From: an uncultured Ruminococcus sp.
GTDB lineage: Bacteria; Bacillota; Clostridia; Oscillospirales; Acutalibacteraceae
DNA: 54,065 bases
Reading direction: 5' to 3'
Assembly (NCBI GenBank): GCA_902765855.1
Contig: CACXBF010000014.1
Span: forward strand, 1 to 54,065
Part shown: one piece after another, positions 1 to 5,998 of the stretch
Layout: each line of letters starts with the position of its first letter
Position numbering within the stretch: the first letter of the stretch is position 1
Notes under the pieces: generated by a model
Seen by the model: only the letters and a program-made list of their open reading frames with translations
The model's database searches: none
Told to the model about the DNA's origin: nothing
Program-made: the position numbers and the translations under genes

Positions 1-141
1 GTCGTAGCGATTTTTGCAAATCTTATCAGCCTTAGCTGCCAGCTTATTCATCTTCTTTTCGAGCTTTGCTGTCTTTCTTTTGGCAGATTTAGCTTTTCTT
101 TTGGCACTGACATTTTTACAGAAGTATTTAAACTTGCTCAT
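1..141 (-). CDS. Lysine-rich small protein, C-terminus outside window
   Basis: An ATG at 141 is preceded by a good ribosome site (GAGGAAGTG, spacing about 6). The frame stays open for 47 codons to the window edge. The visible protein is extremely rich in Lys, Ala and Ser, with a repeated AKRK/SAKRK-type pattern, which suggests a nucleic-acid-binding or merely very basic peptide. It follows the excisionase-like gene by 13 bases, so it belongs to the same leftward early operon of element 1. No family is recognised. Confidence 0.55.
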   Translation of the reverse strand, partial: MSKFKYFCKNVSAKRKAKSAKRKTAKLEKKMNKLAAKADKICKNRYD

Positions 142-154
142 TTTTATCACTTCC

Positions 155-397
155 TCAATATATAGTCCTAATTTCACCATATTTTTTGTTAAGTGCTTTC
201 TGTTGTTGTGCTTCGCCACTGTAAAATTTTAGTATGCTTTCAATACTGACAACAACCTTGTTACCTATCTTCACACTTGGGATAAATCCTTGTTTTATAC
301 CTGCACGGATACCGTGCATAGATATTTCGGTTTCTGGGTCTTGCTTTTTAATCTCGGCATAAGCAGAGTTGATAGTTCTAAATTTTTGAAATTCCAT
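155..397 (-). CDS. Small excisionase/HTH-type DNA-binding protein
   Basis: This is an 80-residue protein with a strong ribosome site (GTGAGGGAAAA). Residues 25-60 (ISMHGIRAGIKQGFIPSVKI then GNKVVVSIESILKFYSG) have the helix-turn-wing pattern of excisionase/MerR-like DNA-binding proteins, including the IKQGxIPSVKIGNKxxV stretch. It lies 10 bases after the ORF6N antirepressor gene in a leftward operon. Its likely role is directing excision or early regulation of the element. That role is inferred from family and position. Confidence 0.6.
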   Translation of the reverse strand: MEFQKFRTINSAYAEIKKQDPETEISMHGIRAGIKQGFIPSVKIGNKVVVSIESILKFYSGEAQQQKALNKKYGEIRTIY

Positions 398-407
398 ATT
401 TTTTCCC

Positions 408-1181
408 TCACTTCTTTAGTTTTTCAAGTATTTCTCTGATTTTTGCCTTACCACGCTCATTATAGCGAAAACTTGGAACTTCTTTAGAACTATAACGGCT
501 TTTATCCATTACAGTTATGCCGTATTCGTCTGTTTTAAGTCCGTGAGCATTAGCAATTTTTCCAACTTTAGCCGCCGTAATACCGAGAGCATTTCCAACT
601 TCTGTTGCGGAGTATGTCTTTTCGACCTCTGGAAGATACTCGCCCAGGTTAGCATTTATAATACTTTCTGTTGCCTTTATACCAAGTGTTTCAACAGCTA
701 CTGGCGATAGTTTTTGAAGTTCAGGTTTACCCATAAGAAGTTTAAGCATACGGTATTGAGCATTAAGTAACATAGCCCTTGAGCGTTCCTGCTGAATCTG
801 AATTTTTAATGCGTCATCAGCTTTACTCTTTTCAACCTTGAAGTAAGAATTGACAAGCTGTCGTTGTACATCCCAAGCAAGGTCATCTGTAAAGGACTTC
901 ACAAGCATTAGGTATCCGCTCTCGGTGACTACTGTCATTGTTTTGCCTGCATTCTTGCCTGCTCCGAACTGCGTACGAATTTCGTTCGTAGTTAATTGAA
1001 CAATGAAATAATCTTCGCCTTCAACAAGATGTTGCTTGTTGGTATTGAAGTTTCTGCGAGCCGTTCCCTCAGGTCTGCCGTGGCACTGGTCGATTTCTTT
1101 GAGAGTAACCACTCTCTTACCTCGATACTCCTTGACGGAAATATCAGTGTTGTTGATTGTTATTGTTTTCAATTCGTTCAT
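408..1181 (-). CDS. Phage antirepressor-type protein with ORF6N domain
   Basis: The protein has 257 residues. Residues about 5-100 match the ORF6N domain of phage regulatory proteins (VTLKEIDQCHGRPEGTARRN, then FVEGEDYF-like and the TESGYLMLVKSFTDDLAW segment). A charged linker follows, then a C-terminal DNA-binding-like region (YSATEVGNALGITAAKVGKI, residues about 190-250) typical of antirepressors. The start at 1181 has AGAAAGGAC about 9 bases upstream. Such proteins counteract the CI-type repressor or act on DNA during induction. It is probably co-transcribed with the upstream Cro-like gene, which stops 16 bases before it. Confidence 0.8.
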   Translation of the reverse strand: MNELKTITINNTDISVKEYRGKRVVTLKEIDQCHGRPEGTARRNFNTNKQHLVEGEDYFIVQLTTNEIRTQFGAGKNAGKTMTVVTESGYLMLVKSFTDDLAWDVQRQLVNSYFKVEKSKADDALKIQIQQERSRAMLLNAQYRMLKLLMGKPELQKLSPVAVETLGIKATESIINANLGEYLPEVEKTYSATEVGNALGITAAKVGKIANAHGLKTDEYGITVMDKSRYSSKEVPSFRYNERGKAKIREILEKLKK

Positions 1182-1197
1182 TTATCATTGTCCTTTC

Positions 1198-1389
1198 TCA
1201 CGCTGTTAAATCTGCCAAATCACAGTCAAGAACTTTTGCAAGCTCACAGCCAAGCGGAACAGTTAATGTTTTTGTGCCACGCTCAATTTGGTTAATCATC
1301 GACTGTGTAACATTTACGGCATCGGCGAGTTCTTTTTGCGTGTAGTTTTTGCTTTCACGCAGACGCTTGATGTTTTCTCCTATGCTCAT
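1198..1389 (-). CDS. Cro-like XRE-family transcriptional regulator
   Basis: This 63-residue protein is almost entirely an XRE helix-turn-helix (IGENIKRLRESKNYTQKEL, then ADAVNVTQSMINQIERGTKT). The start at 1389 is chosen because AAGGAGGTGG lies 6 bases upstream; a longer reading frame to 1434 lacks a better site. It is the third gene of the leftward operon after the divergent control region, the position of Cro in lambdoid-type switches. The preceding 29-codon ORF overlaps its start codon (ATGA), so the two are probably translationally coupled. Confidence 0.75.
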   Translation of the reverse strand: MSIGENIKRLRESKNYTQKELADAVNVTQSMINQIERGTKTLTVPLGCELAKVLDCDLADLTA

Positions 1390-1475
1390 TTTTTCCACCT
1401 CCTTATAATCAGGAAAATTATCGCAATATCGCATATAATAATTGCAATATCAAGAATGGTATTAACAACTTCCAT
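1386..1475 (-). CDS. 29-residue membrane micropeptide
   Basis: Starting at 1475 behind AGGAGGTCAGAAGT, this short frame encodes a very hydrophobic segment (ILDIAIIICDIAIIFLII) followed by a basic end (RRWKK), i.e. one membrane span with a positive-inside tail. Its stop overlaps the start of the Cro-like gene (ATGA), and the ribosome site of that gene lies inside it. No homologue is recognised. It may be a real micropeptide, or a leader whose translation opens the Cro start; the ribosome site supports translation either way. Confidence 0.5.
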   Translation of the reverse strand: MEVVNTILDIAIIICDIAIIFLIIRRWKK

Positions 1476-1504
1476 ACTTCTGACCTCCTGTTCTAAGATA
1501 TATG

Positions 1505-1534
1505 TTGACAACAACTAAGGCTTTTTGATATAAT
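1505..1534 (+). promoter_or_regulatory. Sigma-A-like promoter opposing the early operon
   Basis: TTGACA (1505-1510) and TATAAT (1529-1534) are separated by 18 bases on the plus strand, antisense to the leftward genes. A GC-rich hairpin (AAGGGGAG at 1541-1548 with CTCCCCTT at 1555-1562) begins where transcription would start. No plus-strand gene follows until the repressor at 1889. Confidence 0.35.
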
Positions 1535-1575
1535 CCTACTAAGGGGAGTTCCTGCTCCCCTTTTCGGATTTTACC

Positions 1576-1707
1576 TTATCTAAACCATTCTTTGAGTAAA
1601 TCAACGATTGATTTTATAAGGTTTAGGATTGCGGTTATGAGAAGGACTTTTTGCAAAGTGTTTGGCTTCTCATTTCCGCTTTTTTTATACCTTTTGCCCT
1701 TAGCCAT
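1576..1707 (-). CDS. 43-residue basic protein, first gene of the leftward early operon
   Basis: The ATG at 1707 has AAGGAGGTTG 6 bases upstream, one of the strongest ribosome sites in the region. The product starts with a basic run (MAKGKRYKKSGNEKP) and ends in an amphipathic or hydrophobic helix (LQKVLLITAILNLIKSIVDL). It is the first ORF downstream of the operator-controlled leftward promoter of element 1. Function is unknown; small basic first genes of this kind are common in temperate phages. Confidence 0.55.
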   Translation of the reverse strand: MAKGKRYKKSGNEKPNTLQKVLLITAILNLIKSIVDLLKEWFR

Positions 1708-1774
1708 TGTTTCAACCTCCTTGTATTTTTTAGTTATTCGTGTTATGATTTACTTAACGATTAACTGTAGTTAT

Positions 1775-1803
1775 ATTATAATCTACAAAAAAGTAGAAAT
1801 CAA
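1775..1803 (-). promoter_or_regulatory. Leftward (lytic) promoter of element 1
   Basis: On the minus strand the -35 TTGATT (1798-1803) and -10 TATAAT (1775-1780) are 17 bases apart. The operator TCTAC-N6-GTAGA fills the spacer exactly, so a bound repressor would block polymerase. It drives the 43-residue, micropeptide, Cro-like and antirepressor genes. Confidence 0.6.
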
Positions 1804-1869
1804 GTGTTTTTCTTAAAAAAAGTAGATTTTTACCATTTGCACAAAAATATTTCTACTTATTTGTAGAAA
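1782..1869. promoter_or_regulatory. Three repressor operators, TCTAC-N6-GTAGA
   Basis: A perfect site lies at 1782-1797 and an extended perfect one (TTTCTAC-N6-GTAGAAA) at 1850-1869. An imperfect one (TCTTA-N6-GTAGA) lies at 1811-1826. All share the same six-base gap, as expected for a dimeric XRE repressor. They sit between the divergent genes 1576-1707 and 1889-2275. Confidence 0.6.
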
Positions 1870-1888
1870 ATGTAAAGGAGGTATCTTT

Positions 1889-2275
1889 ATGTTATTTTGG
1901 GAAAGGTTTTACGATTTGTGTATAAAAAATAATACAAAACCAAATACCGTATGTAATTTGTTAGGGTTATCAACAGCAACAGCTACTCACTGGAAAAACG
2001 GTACTGTTCCAAAAGCGGACGCAGTTTTAGCAATATCTGACCATTTCGGAGTATCCACAGACTACCTCCTCGGCAGAGCCGAAAAACAACAAGAAGAACA
2101 ACAAATCACCCCCACCGAAAACGATGAGGGTGATAGAAACAAACAGCGTTTATTACGCAACTATGATGATATGAATGAATCTGCACAAGAACATATAGCA
2201 AATTATTCGGATTTTATGGTTAGCAATGAAACTAATCTAAAAAGTGATATTCAAAATAATAAAATGAAAGCATAA
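1889..2275 (+). CDS. CI-like XRE-family repressor of element 1
   Basis: This 128-residue protein has an N-terminal XRE helix-turn-helix (residues about 5-65, ending GVSTDYLLGRAEKQ) and a short acidic, Gln-rich C-terminus, without a LexA-type peptidase domain. The ribosome site AAAGGAGG is 7 bases before the ATG. It diverges from the early operon across a region with three matching operators, so it is the probable maintenance repressor. Repressors without a cleavage domain are usually relieved by an ImmA/IrrE peptidase; the matching gene just downstream is only a fragment. Confidence 0.75.
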   Translation: MLFWERFYDLCIKNNTKPNTVCNLLGLSTATATHWKNGTVPKADAVLAISDHFGVSTDYLLGRAEKQQEEQQITPTENDEGDRNKQRLLRNYDDMNESAQEHIANYSDFMVSNETNLKSDIQNNKMKA

Positions 2276-2280
2276 AAAAA

Positions 2281-2409
2281 CGCTCAGAGCGTATGCAAGT
2301 ACTCGAAGCAAGAAACAAGTATTATCTTCATCCGCTTGAACGACAGGTGAAGCAACAATTTGAGCAGTTTATAGAAGATTACAGTTTTAAAATAAATGAT
2401 ACCGAATAA
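2281..2409 (+). pseudogene. 3' remnant of an ImmA/IrrE peptidase gene
   Basis: The frame reads RMQVLEARNKYYLHPLERQV and then KQQFEQFIEDY before a stop at 2407. It aligns closely with the C-terminus of the intact ImmA at 6484-7065 (RMKVLEKRNKYYLNPLELQV, then EQKFDIFIKEY). The catalytic HExxH part and any start are missing. It lies directly between the repressor and the integrase, where the complete gene sits in element 2, so it is a deletion remnant and not a gene. Confidence 0.75.
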
Positions 2410-2438
2410 AGCAAATATATAAAAGGACGGTGGCAGTA

Positions 2439-3815
2439 ATGGCAACCATAGCTAAAAGAGGAAACAGTTATAAAATTACGGTATCACTAGGATATGATTT
2501 AAACGGAAAACAGATTCGTAAAACTATGACTTGGAAGCCTGAAAGCGGAATGACTGCAAGGCAGATTGAAAAAGAAATCAACAGACAAGCAACACTCTTT
2601 GAGGAAAAATGCCGTAAAGGTCAAATACTGGATGATAGAATTAAATTTTCTGACTTTGTAGAAATATGGCAAAAAGATTATGCTGATAAACAGCTCCGCG
2701 ATAAAACTAATCAAAGAAATAAGCAAGCACTCGAAAGAATACTTGTCGCTCTCGGTCATTTACAAATAGGTAAAATACAACCACATCATTTAAATGAATT
2801 TTATAATAACCTTGCTGAAAGTGGTATCAGACGAGATACAAAATATAAATGCATTATTGACCTAAAAGAAATTATCAAAGCCAAAGGCTATACAGTAGCT
2901 TACGTTTCCCAACTTTCAAATGTTGCACTAAGTACATTCAGTAGTATTTTTAAGGGTAAAAATACTACAAAGAAATGTGCTGAACAAATATGTTCAACTC
3001 TTGAATACGATTTGAGAGAACTTTTTGAGCCTGTTGACTTTGAAAAACCGCTCTCTAACAATACAATATTGTGTTACCACAGAATTATATCTTCTATTCT
3101 TGGTGAAGCTGTAAAGCAAGGCATATTGCTTTCAAACCCCTGTTCAAGAGTGAGAACACCAAAAATCAAGCACAAAGAAGCCGAATATCTTGAAGAAAAT
3201 GATGTTATAAGGCTCTTGCAAAGCCTCGAGAAAGAACCTTTACAGTATCGTGCTTTAATTACCTTGCTATTGTATAGCGGTATGCGTAGAGGTGAAGCTC
3301 TTGGGCTTACTTGGAAAGATATAAATTTTAAAGATAACCTTATAGATATAAATAAAAGTTCACTCTATGTGTCGGGAAAAGGTATATTTGATGATGAAAC
3401 AAAGAATGAAAGTTCAAAGCGTGTTATTAAAGTTCCTCAATCGGTTATAGATAGCTTAAAACAATTACAGATAGAGCAGTTTCACAAAAGGCAAATGCTG
3501 ACAGACGAAGACTGGCAAGACTGTGACAAAGTGTTCAAAGCGTCCAATGGTTCTCCACTTCACCCTGATACACTTTCAAGTTGGTTCAAGCGTTTTCTAA
3601 AACGACATAATTTGCCAAATTGTCATATACATACATTAAGACACACCAACGCAAGCCTACTTATAGCACAAGGTATTAATGTTCGCACAGTATCAAATCG
3701 ACTTGGACACGCACAAACAAGCACCACAGAAAACATTTACAGTCACGCTATAAAAACGGCTGACGAGAAAGCAGCAGAAACCCTTGAAGAAATTCTCACA
3801 CAGAAAAAAGCATAG
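2439..3815 (+). CDS. int: Tyrosine recombinase (phage/ICE integrase) with inserted HTH segment
   Basis: This is a 458-residue site-specific recombinase. It has an N-terminal arm-binding region (residues 1-60), a core-binding domain, and a C-terminal catalytic domain with Arg283 (SGMRRGEALGL), His398-x-x-Arg401 (HTLRHT), His423 (LGH) and nucleophile Tyr434 (ENIYSHA). The ATG at 2439 is preferred over a GTG at 2430 because AGGACGG is 8 bases upstream. Residues about 136-197 form an XRE-like helix-turn-helix (VAYVSQLSNVALSTFSSIFK) inserted in the core-binding domain. A strong terminator and four direct repeats follow, then the tRNA-Thr fragment. The gene appears intact. Confidence 0.9.
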   Translation: MATIAKRGNSYKITVSLGYDLNGKQIRKTMTWKPESGMTARQIEKEINRQATLFEEKCRKGQILDDRIKFSDFVEIWQKDYADKQLRDKTNQRNKQALERILVALGHLQIGKIQPHHLNEFYNNLAESGIRRDTKYKCIIDLKEIIKAKGYTVAYVSQLSNVALSTFSSIFKGKNTTKKCAEQICSTLEYDLRELFEPVDFEKPLSNNTILCYHRIISSILGEAVKQGILLSNPCSRVRTPKIKHKEAEYLEENDVIRLLQSLEKEPLQYRALITLLLYSGMRRGEALGLTWKDINFKDNLIDINKSSLYVSGKGIFDDETKNESSKRVIKVPQSVIDSLKQLQIEQFHKRQMLTDEDWQDCDKVFKASNGSPLHPDTLSSWFKRFLKRHNLPNCHIHTLRHTNASLLIAQGINVRTVSNRLGHAQTSTTENIYSHAIKTADEKAAETLEEILTQKKA

Positions 3816-3823
3816 TAAAAAAA

Positions 3824-3850
3824 AAGCCTACAATATCAAATTGTAGGCTT
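3824..3850 (+). terminator. Integrase terminator
   Basis: The 10-bp stem AAGCCTACAA / TTGTAGGCTT with a 7-base loop is followed by AATTTTT, 9 bases after the integrase stop. Confidence 0.8.
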
Positions 3851-3857
3851 AATTTTT

Positions 3858-3901
3858 GGTGTTTATTTGGTGTTTATTTGGTGTTTATTTGGTGTTTATT
3901 T
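3858..3901 (+). repeat. Four tandem 11-bp repeats, likely integrase arm sites
   Basis: GGTGTTTATTT occurs four times head to tail without mismatch. It lies between the integrase terminator and the tRNA-derived core site. Direct repeats in this position are typically bound by the N-terminal domain of tyrosine integrases. The role is inferred from position. Confidence 0.6.
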
Positions 3902-4016
3902 TTATGAAATGACATAAAAATCTATCACAGCCTATAATCTAAAAATAGCTTATTTATGCGGTTTTTCAGCATTTTACAGAGAGCAACAAAAAGCTATGTT
4001 TTACTATTTTTATACA

Positions 4017-4061
4017 TTCGTAATGAGCAGGTCACAGGTTCAAGTCCTGCCACAAGCTCCA
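4017..4061 (+). other. Attachment-site candidate: 3' half of tRNA-Thr (anticodon CGT)
   Basis: The sequence runs from an anticodon loop (TTCGTAA, anticodon CGT at 4019-4021) through the 3' anticodon stem and variable loop (TGAGCAGGTC). It continues with a T-arm containing TTCAAGT, and ends in CCA at 4059-4061. The upstream D-arm and 5' acceptor strand are absent. Integration into an anticodon loop leaves exactly such a 3' half at one end, with the intact tRNA at the other end outside the window. Confidence 0.7.
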
Positions 4062-4066
4062 GATTT

Positions 4067-4093
4067 TCCCCTTGAACACTGCGTTCGAGGGGA
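4067..4093 (+). terminator. Terminator of the original tRNA-Thr gene
   Basis: The stem TCCCCTTGAAC / GTTCGAGGGGA (one wobble pair) is followed by a long T-rich tract, 6 bases after the tRNA CCA end. It marks chromosomal or older-element DNA to the right of the attachment site. Confidence 0.75.
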
Positions 4094-4327
4094 TTTTTAT
4101 TTTATTTAGAATTTTTTGTCCTTTATTTAGTCAAAAATTCATTTTCAATTCTATGAAATACTGATAATTATCAAACAAATAAAAGAGCTATATCCGCACT
4201 AAAATGATATAACTCCCTTGTGCATATAAAAAGTATATCAAAAAGTACGAATACAACCCTTGGTGGTTTTATTCCGTTTTAATTTTATGTTTGCTTAAAT
4301 TCACTCAAATTAATAGCCTATTCCCTG

Positions 4328-4444
4328 TTAATAAAAGATTTCATTCGTTCCGTAGATTATCGAATTTTTAACGATAACCTTATAGCCTGTCTTAATCGAG
4401 TCAATTTCTTCGCTTAACTTCGTTTTTGTATAAATCAGCTTTCC
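4328..4444 (-). other. Open 38-codon extension directly after the lysozyme amber stop
   Basis: The lysozyme frame ends in TAG at 4445-4447 and continues without interruption for 38 codons (GKLIYTKTKLSEEIDSIKTG onward) to TAA at 4328. There is no start codon or ribosome site of its own. It may be the former C-terminus of the lysozyme cut off by an amber mutation, a readthrough segment, or chance. No domain is recognised. Confidence 0.35.
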
Positions 4445-5044
4445 CTAATTTAAGTATGAATCATAATCTTTGTATATGTAATTAAGGTCAACATCTCCTA
4501 AAATGCCGGAAATTCTGCCATTGTCGGAATATTGCCAGATTGTGCAATTAATAGTTGGCAATGATGTTCCAAAGTGAGATAGCCATAAATCATACTTTCC
4601 TGTCAGTATGTCTTTGTGTAGGTAATCACTAAGCCAAATTGTATTGCAATAGAGCATAGGCGTGTAGCCAGCGGATTTTATCTTTTCGCAAAAAGCTATG
4701 ACGATATTTGTAAGAGCATCCTTGCTGAGATGAGTTTGGGAGCTATCCTCAATGTCGAAAGCGACAGGCAAATCGAGCTTGTGTCCTTTGATGATTTTAA
4801 GGCAGAAATCCGCCTCGAATTTTGCCTCAGCGACAGATTGAGCGTAGCTATAATGATAAACGCCACACTTAATTCCTGCACCGAGAGCATTTTTTATATT
4901 TTTCTGAAATTTATTATCCGCTTGATTTGGATTTTCAACTCCAAAACCTGAACGGAGCATAGCATATCTTATTTCCGAATTATAGACTTTTTTCCAGTTT
5001 ATGTTGCCGTTCCAAGTACTGACATCAATAAGCTTCTCTCTCAT
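4445..5044 (-). CDS. Phage endolysin, GH25 lysozyme (muramidase)
   Basis: This 199-residue protein comprises one GH25 catalytic domain that cuts the MurNAc-GlcNAc bond in peptidoglycan. The family acids are visible at Asp7 (LIDVSTWNG) and Asp97/Glu99 (AFDIED), with the C-terminal IWQYSDNG and DVDLNYI strands. There is no signal peptide, so export would need a holin, as for phage endolysins. Its start overlaps the stop of the preceding 57-codon ORF (ATGA). There is no separate cell-wall-binding domain; an amber stop ends the frame and an open extension follows. Confidence 0.85.
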   Translation of the reverse strand: MREKLIDVSTWNGNINWKKVYNSEIRYAMLRSGFGVENPNQADNKFQKNIKNALGAGIKCGVYHYSYAQSVAEAKFEADFCLKIIKGHKLDLPVAFDIEDSSQTHLSKDALTNIVIAFCEKIKSAGYTPMLYCNTIWLSDYLHKDILTGKYDLWLSHFGTSLPTINCTIWQYSDNGRISGILGDVDLNYIYKDYDSYLN

Positions 5045-5214
5045 TGCAAATACCCCATTTTCTTATAATATTCCTGCTCTGCGATTACTTCTTCTACTTT
5101 TACGCTGTCTACTTCGTCATCAGTAATACAGAGCTTTTTCTTGAGTTTCTTTCTGTCTGTTTCAGGATTATAGGCAAGCGCCTTAATCAACTGCCTTTTC
5201 GTTGCGTCCGTCAT
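5041..5214 (-). CDS. 57-residue phage lysis/tail-region protein
   Basis: The ATG at 5214 has GAGGTGA 5 bases upstream. The product is charged (MTDATKRQLIKALAYNPETD, then RKKLKKKL, ending in EYYKKMGYLQ). Its start overlaps the stop of the 79-residue ORF (TGATG), and its stop overlaps the lysozyme start. This coupling is typical of phage tail-to-lysis gene strings. The C-terminal EQEYYKKMGYL resembles the short XkdX-type proteins found before phage lysis genes, but that match is weak. Confidence 0.65.
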   Translation of the reverse strand: MTDATKRQLIKALAYNPETDRKKLKKKLCITDDEVDSVKVEEVIAEQEYYKKMGYLQ

Positions 5215-5453
5215 CAGTATTCACCTCGATTGTTATAATATTTTTTTCCAGACGGCAAGAATTGCAAAAAATACGGTTCTTGCAATTCGGCTTTAAGCTC
5301 TGTACGACCGTCACTTGAATTAACATAAGCCTTGCGATTTGGCAAACCGAAAACAGTTTCTGTACCGTTATCCTCGATAAGTACACGCTGAGTTTTAACG
5401 GATACGCTTTTTGCTATAAAATTATCTATTGTAATAACATTCTTAATTTCCAT
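5214..5453 (-). CDS. 79-residue phage protein of unknown function
   Basis: The start at 5453 follows GGAGATTTTATT. The protein looks like a small beta-rich domain (NVITIDNFIAKSVSVKTQRV, later NRKAYVNSSDGRTELKAELQ). It is coupled to the next gene by a TGATG overlap and sits in the tail-end/lysis string upstream of the endolysin. No family is recognised; neighbours suggest a tail-tip or virion accessory protein. Confidence 0.55.
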   Translation of the reverse strand: MEIKNVITIDNFIAKSVSVKTQRVLIEDNGTETVFGLPNRKAYVNSSDGRTELKAELQEPYFLQFLPSGKKYYNNRGEY

Positions 5454-5468
5454 AATAAAATCTCCAAA

Positions 5469-5564
5469 TTAAACTAAATATGTGCCTTTGATTATGATTG
5501 ATTTACCGGCAAGAGCATTTTGCGATGAAATCTTTATGCAGGTTCCTGTACTGCTATTGCTTAC
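5469..5564 (-). pseudogene. C-terminal stub of a phage structural protein
   Basis: The frame reads VSNSSTGTCIKISSQNALAG and then KSIIIKGTYLV before TAA at 5469, just upstream of the 79-residue gene. It has no start codon, and upstream sequence changes abruptly to the flank of the Cro-like gene. This is what the junction of an internal deletion would look like: the last residues of a tail or host-contact protein are left. The identification is tentative. Confidence 0.4.
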
Positions 5565-5603
5565 TTTTCAATCTCCATAAAACTATGTAACCTACATTTT
5601 CGC

Positions 5604-5810
5604 TCAATTTGTCTGCAAATTTTTAAAAAGATACTCAAGCCTCATTGCAGGAAAAAGGCTATCTCTGATTTTTACCGCTTCTACTATTGAAAATTCTGTT
5701 TCACCAGCAATTTTACTTCGTGCCGTACACTCCGTAAAACCGCCAACATTCGCAAGGTCTATCGGATTATATCCATATCTTGCCATTTCTGCACTAAGAT
5801 TATTTAGCAT
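5604..5810 (-). CDS. Cro-like small DNA-binding protein of element 2
   Basis: This 68-residue protein starts behind AAAGGGG (spacing 6). Residues 10-45 have helix-turn-helix spacing (MARYGYNPIDLANVGGFTEC, then TARSKIAGETEFSI) similar to short phage regulators of the XRE/Cro type. It diverges from the repressor at 5999 across three operators and is the first leftward gene, the classic Cro position. The DNA-binding assignment is moderate; the genetic position is clear. Confidence 0.6.
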   Translation of the reverse strand: MLNNLSAEMARYGYNPIDLANVGGFTECTARSKIAGETEFSIVEAVKIRDSLFPAMRLEYLFKNLQTN

Positions 5811-5843
5811 TTTTATCCCCTTTCGACAAAATAATTATTGCAA

Positions 5844-5936
5844 GTTTCCATATCTTGCAATCTATTTTTGATTATATCTCCTTTTTTGGAGATTGTCAAG
5901 CAAATTCAAAAAATATATTTCCATATTTGGAAATAT
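5844..5936. promoter_or_regulatory. Three repressor operators of element 2, TYTCC-N6-GGARA type
   Basis: ATCTCC-N6-GGAGAT lies at 5876-5893 and ATATTTCC-N6-GGAAATAT at 5915-5936, both perfect inverted repeats. A weaker GTTTCC-N6-TGCAAT lies at 5844-5861. The six-base gap equals that of element 1 but the half-sites differ. Confidence 0.6.
5871..5899 (-). promoter_or_regulatory. Leftward (lytic) promoter of element 2
   Basis: Minus-strand TTGACA (5894-5899) and TATAAT (5871-5876) are 17 bases apart, and the 5876-5893 operator fills the spacer. It drives the Cro-like gene. Confidence 0.7.
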
Positions 5937-5941
5937 CGTTA

Positions 5942-5970
5942 TTGCATTTATCTAAAATATGTTATATAAT
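5942..5970 (+). promoter_or_regulatory. Repressor promoter of element 2
   Basis: TTGCAT (5942-5947) and TATAAT (5965-5970) with 17-base spacing lie ahead of the repressor start. The best operator (5915-5936) ends 5 bases upstream of the -35, a position suited to autoregulation. Confidence 0.6.
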
Positions 5971-5998
5971 ATAAGCAAATAATAAAGGGGTGACTTCT

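Larger units (their letters stand above)
1..4061. mobile_element. Element 1: prophage-like element, partial, integrated at tRNA-Thr
   Basis: Leftward early genes (ORF6N antirepressor, HTH proteins) diverge from a CI-like repressor, which is followed by an ImmA remnant and a tyrosine integrase. Next to the integrase is the 3' half of a tRNA-Thr gene, the usual attachment site for this integrase class. The element runs off the left edge of the window, so its size and its structural or transfer genes are unseen. Phage is inferred from the regulatory genes; an integrative conjugative element using the same module is not excluded. Confidence 0.75.

Noticed and set aside
4017-4061. Complete tRNA gene
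   Set aside because: No D-arm, 5' anticodon stem or 5' acceptor strand could be found in the preceding 80 bases, so only the 3' half is present.
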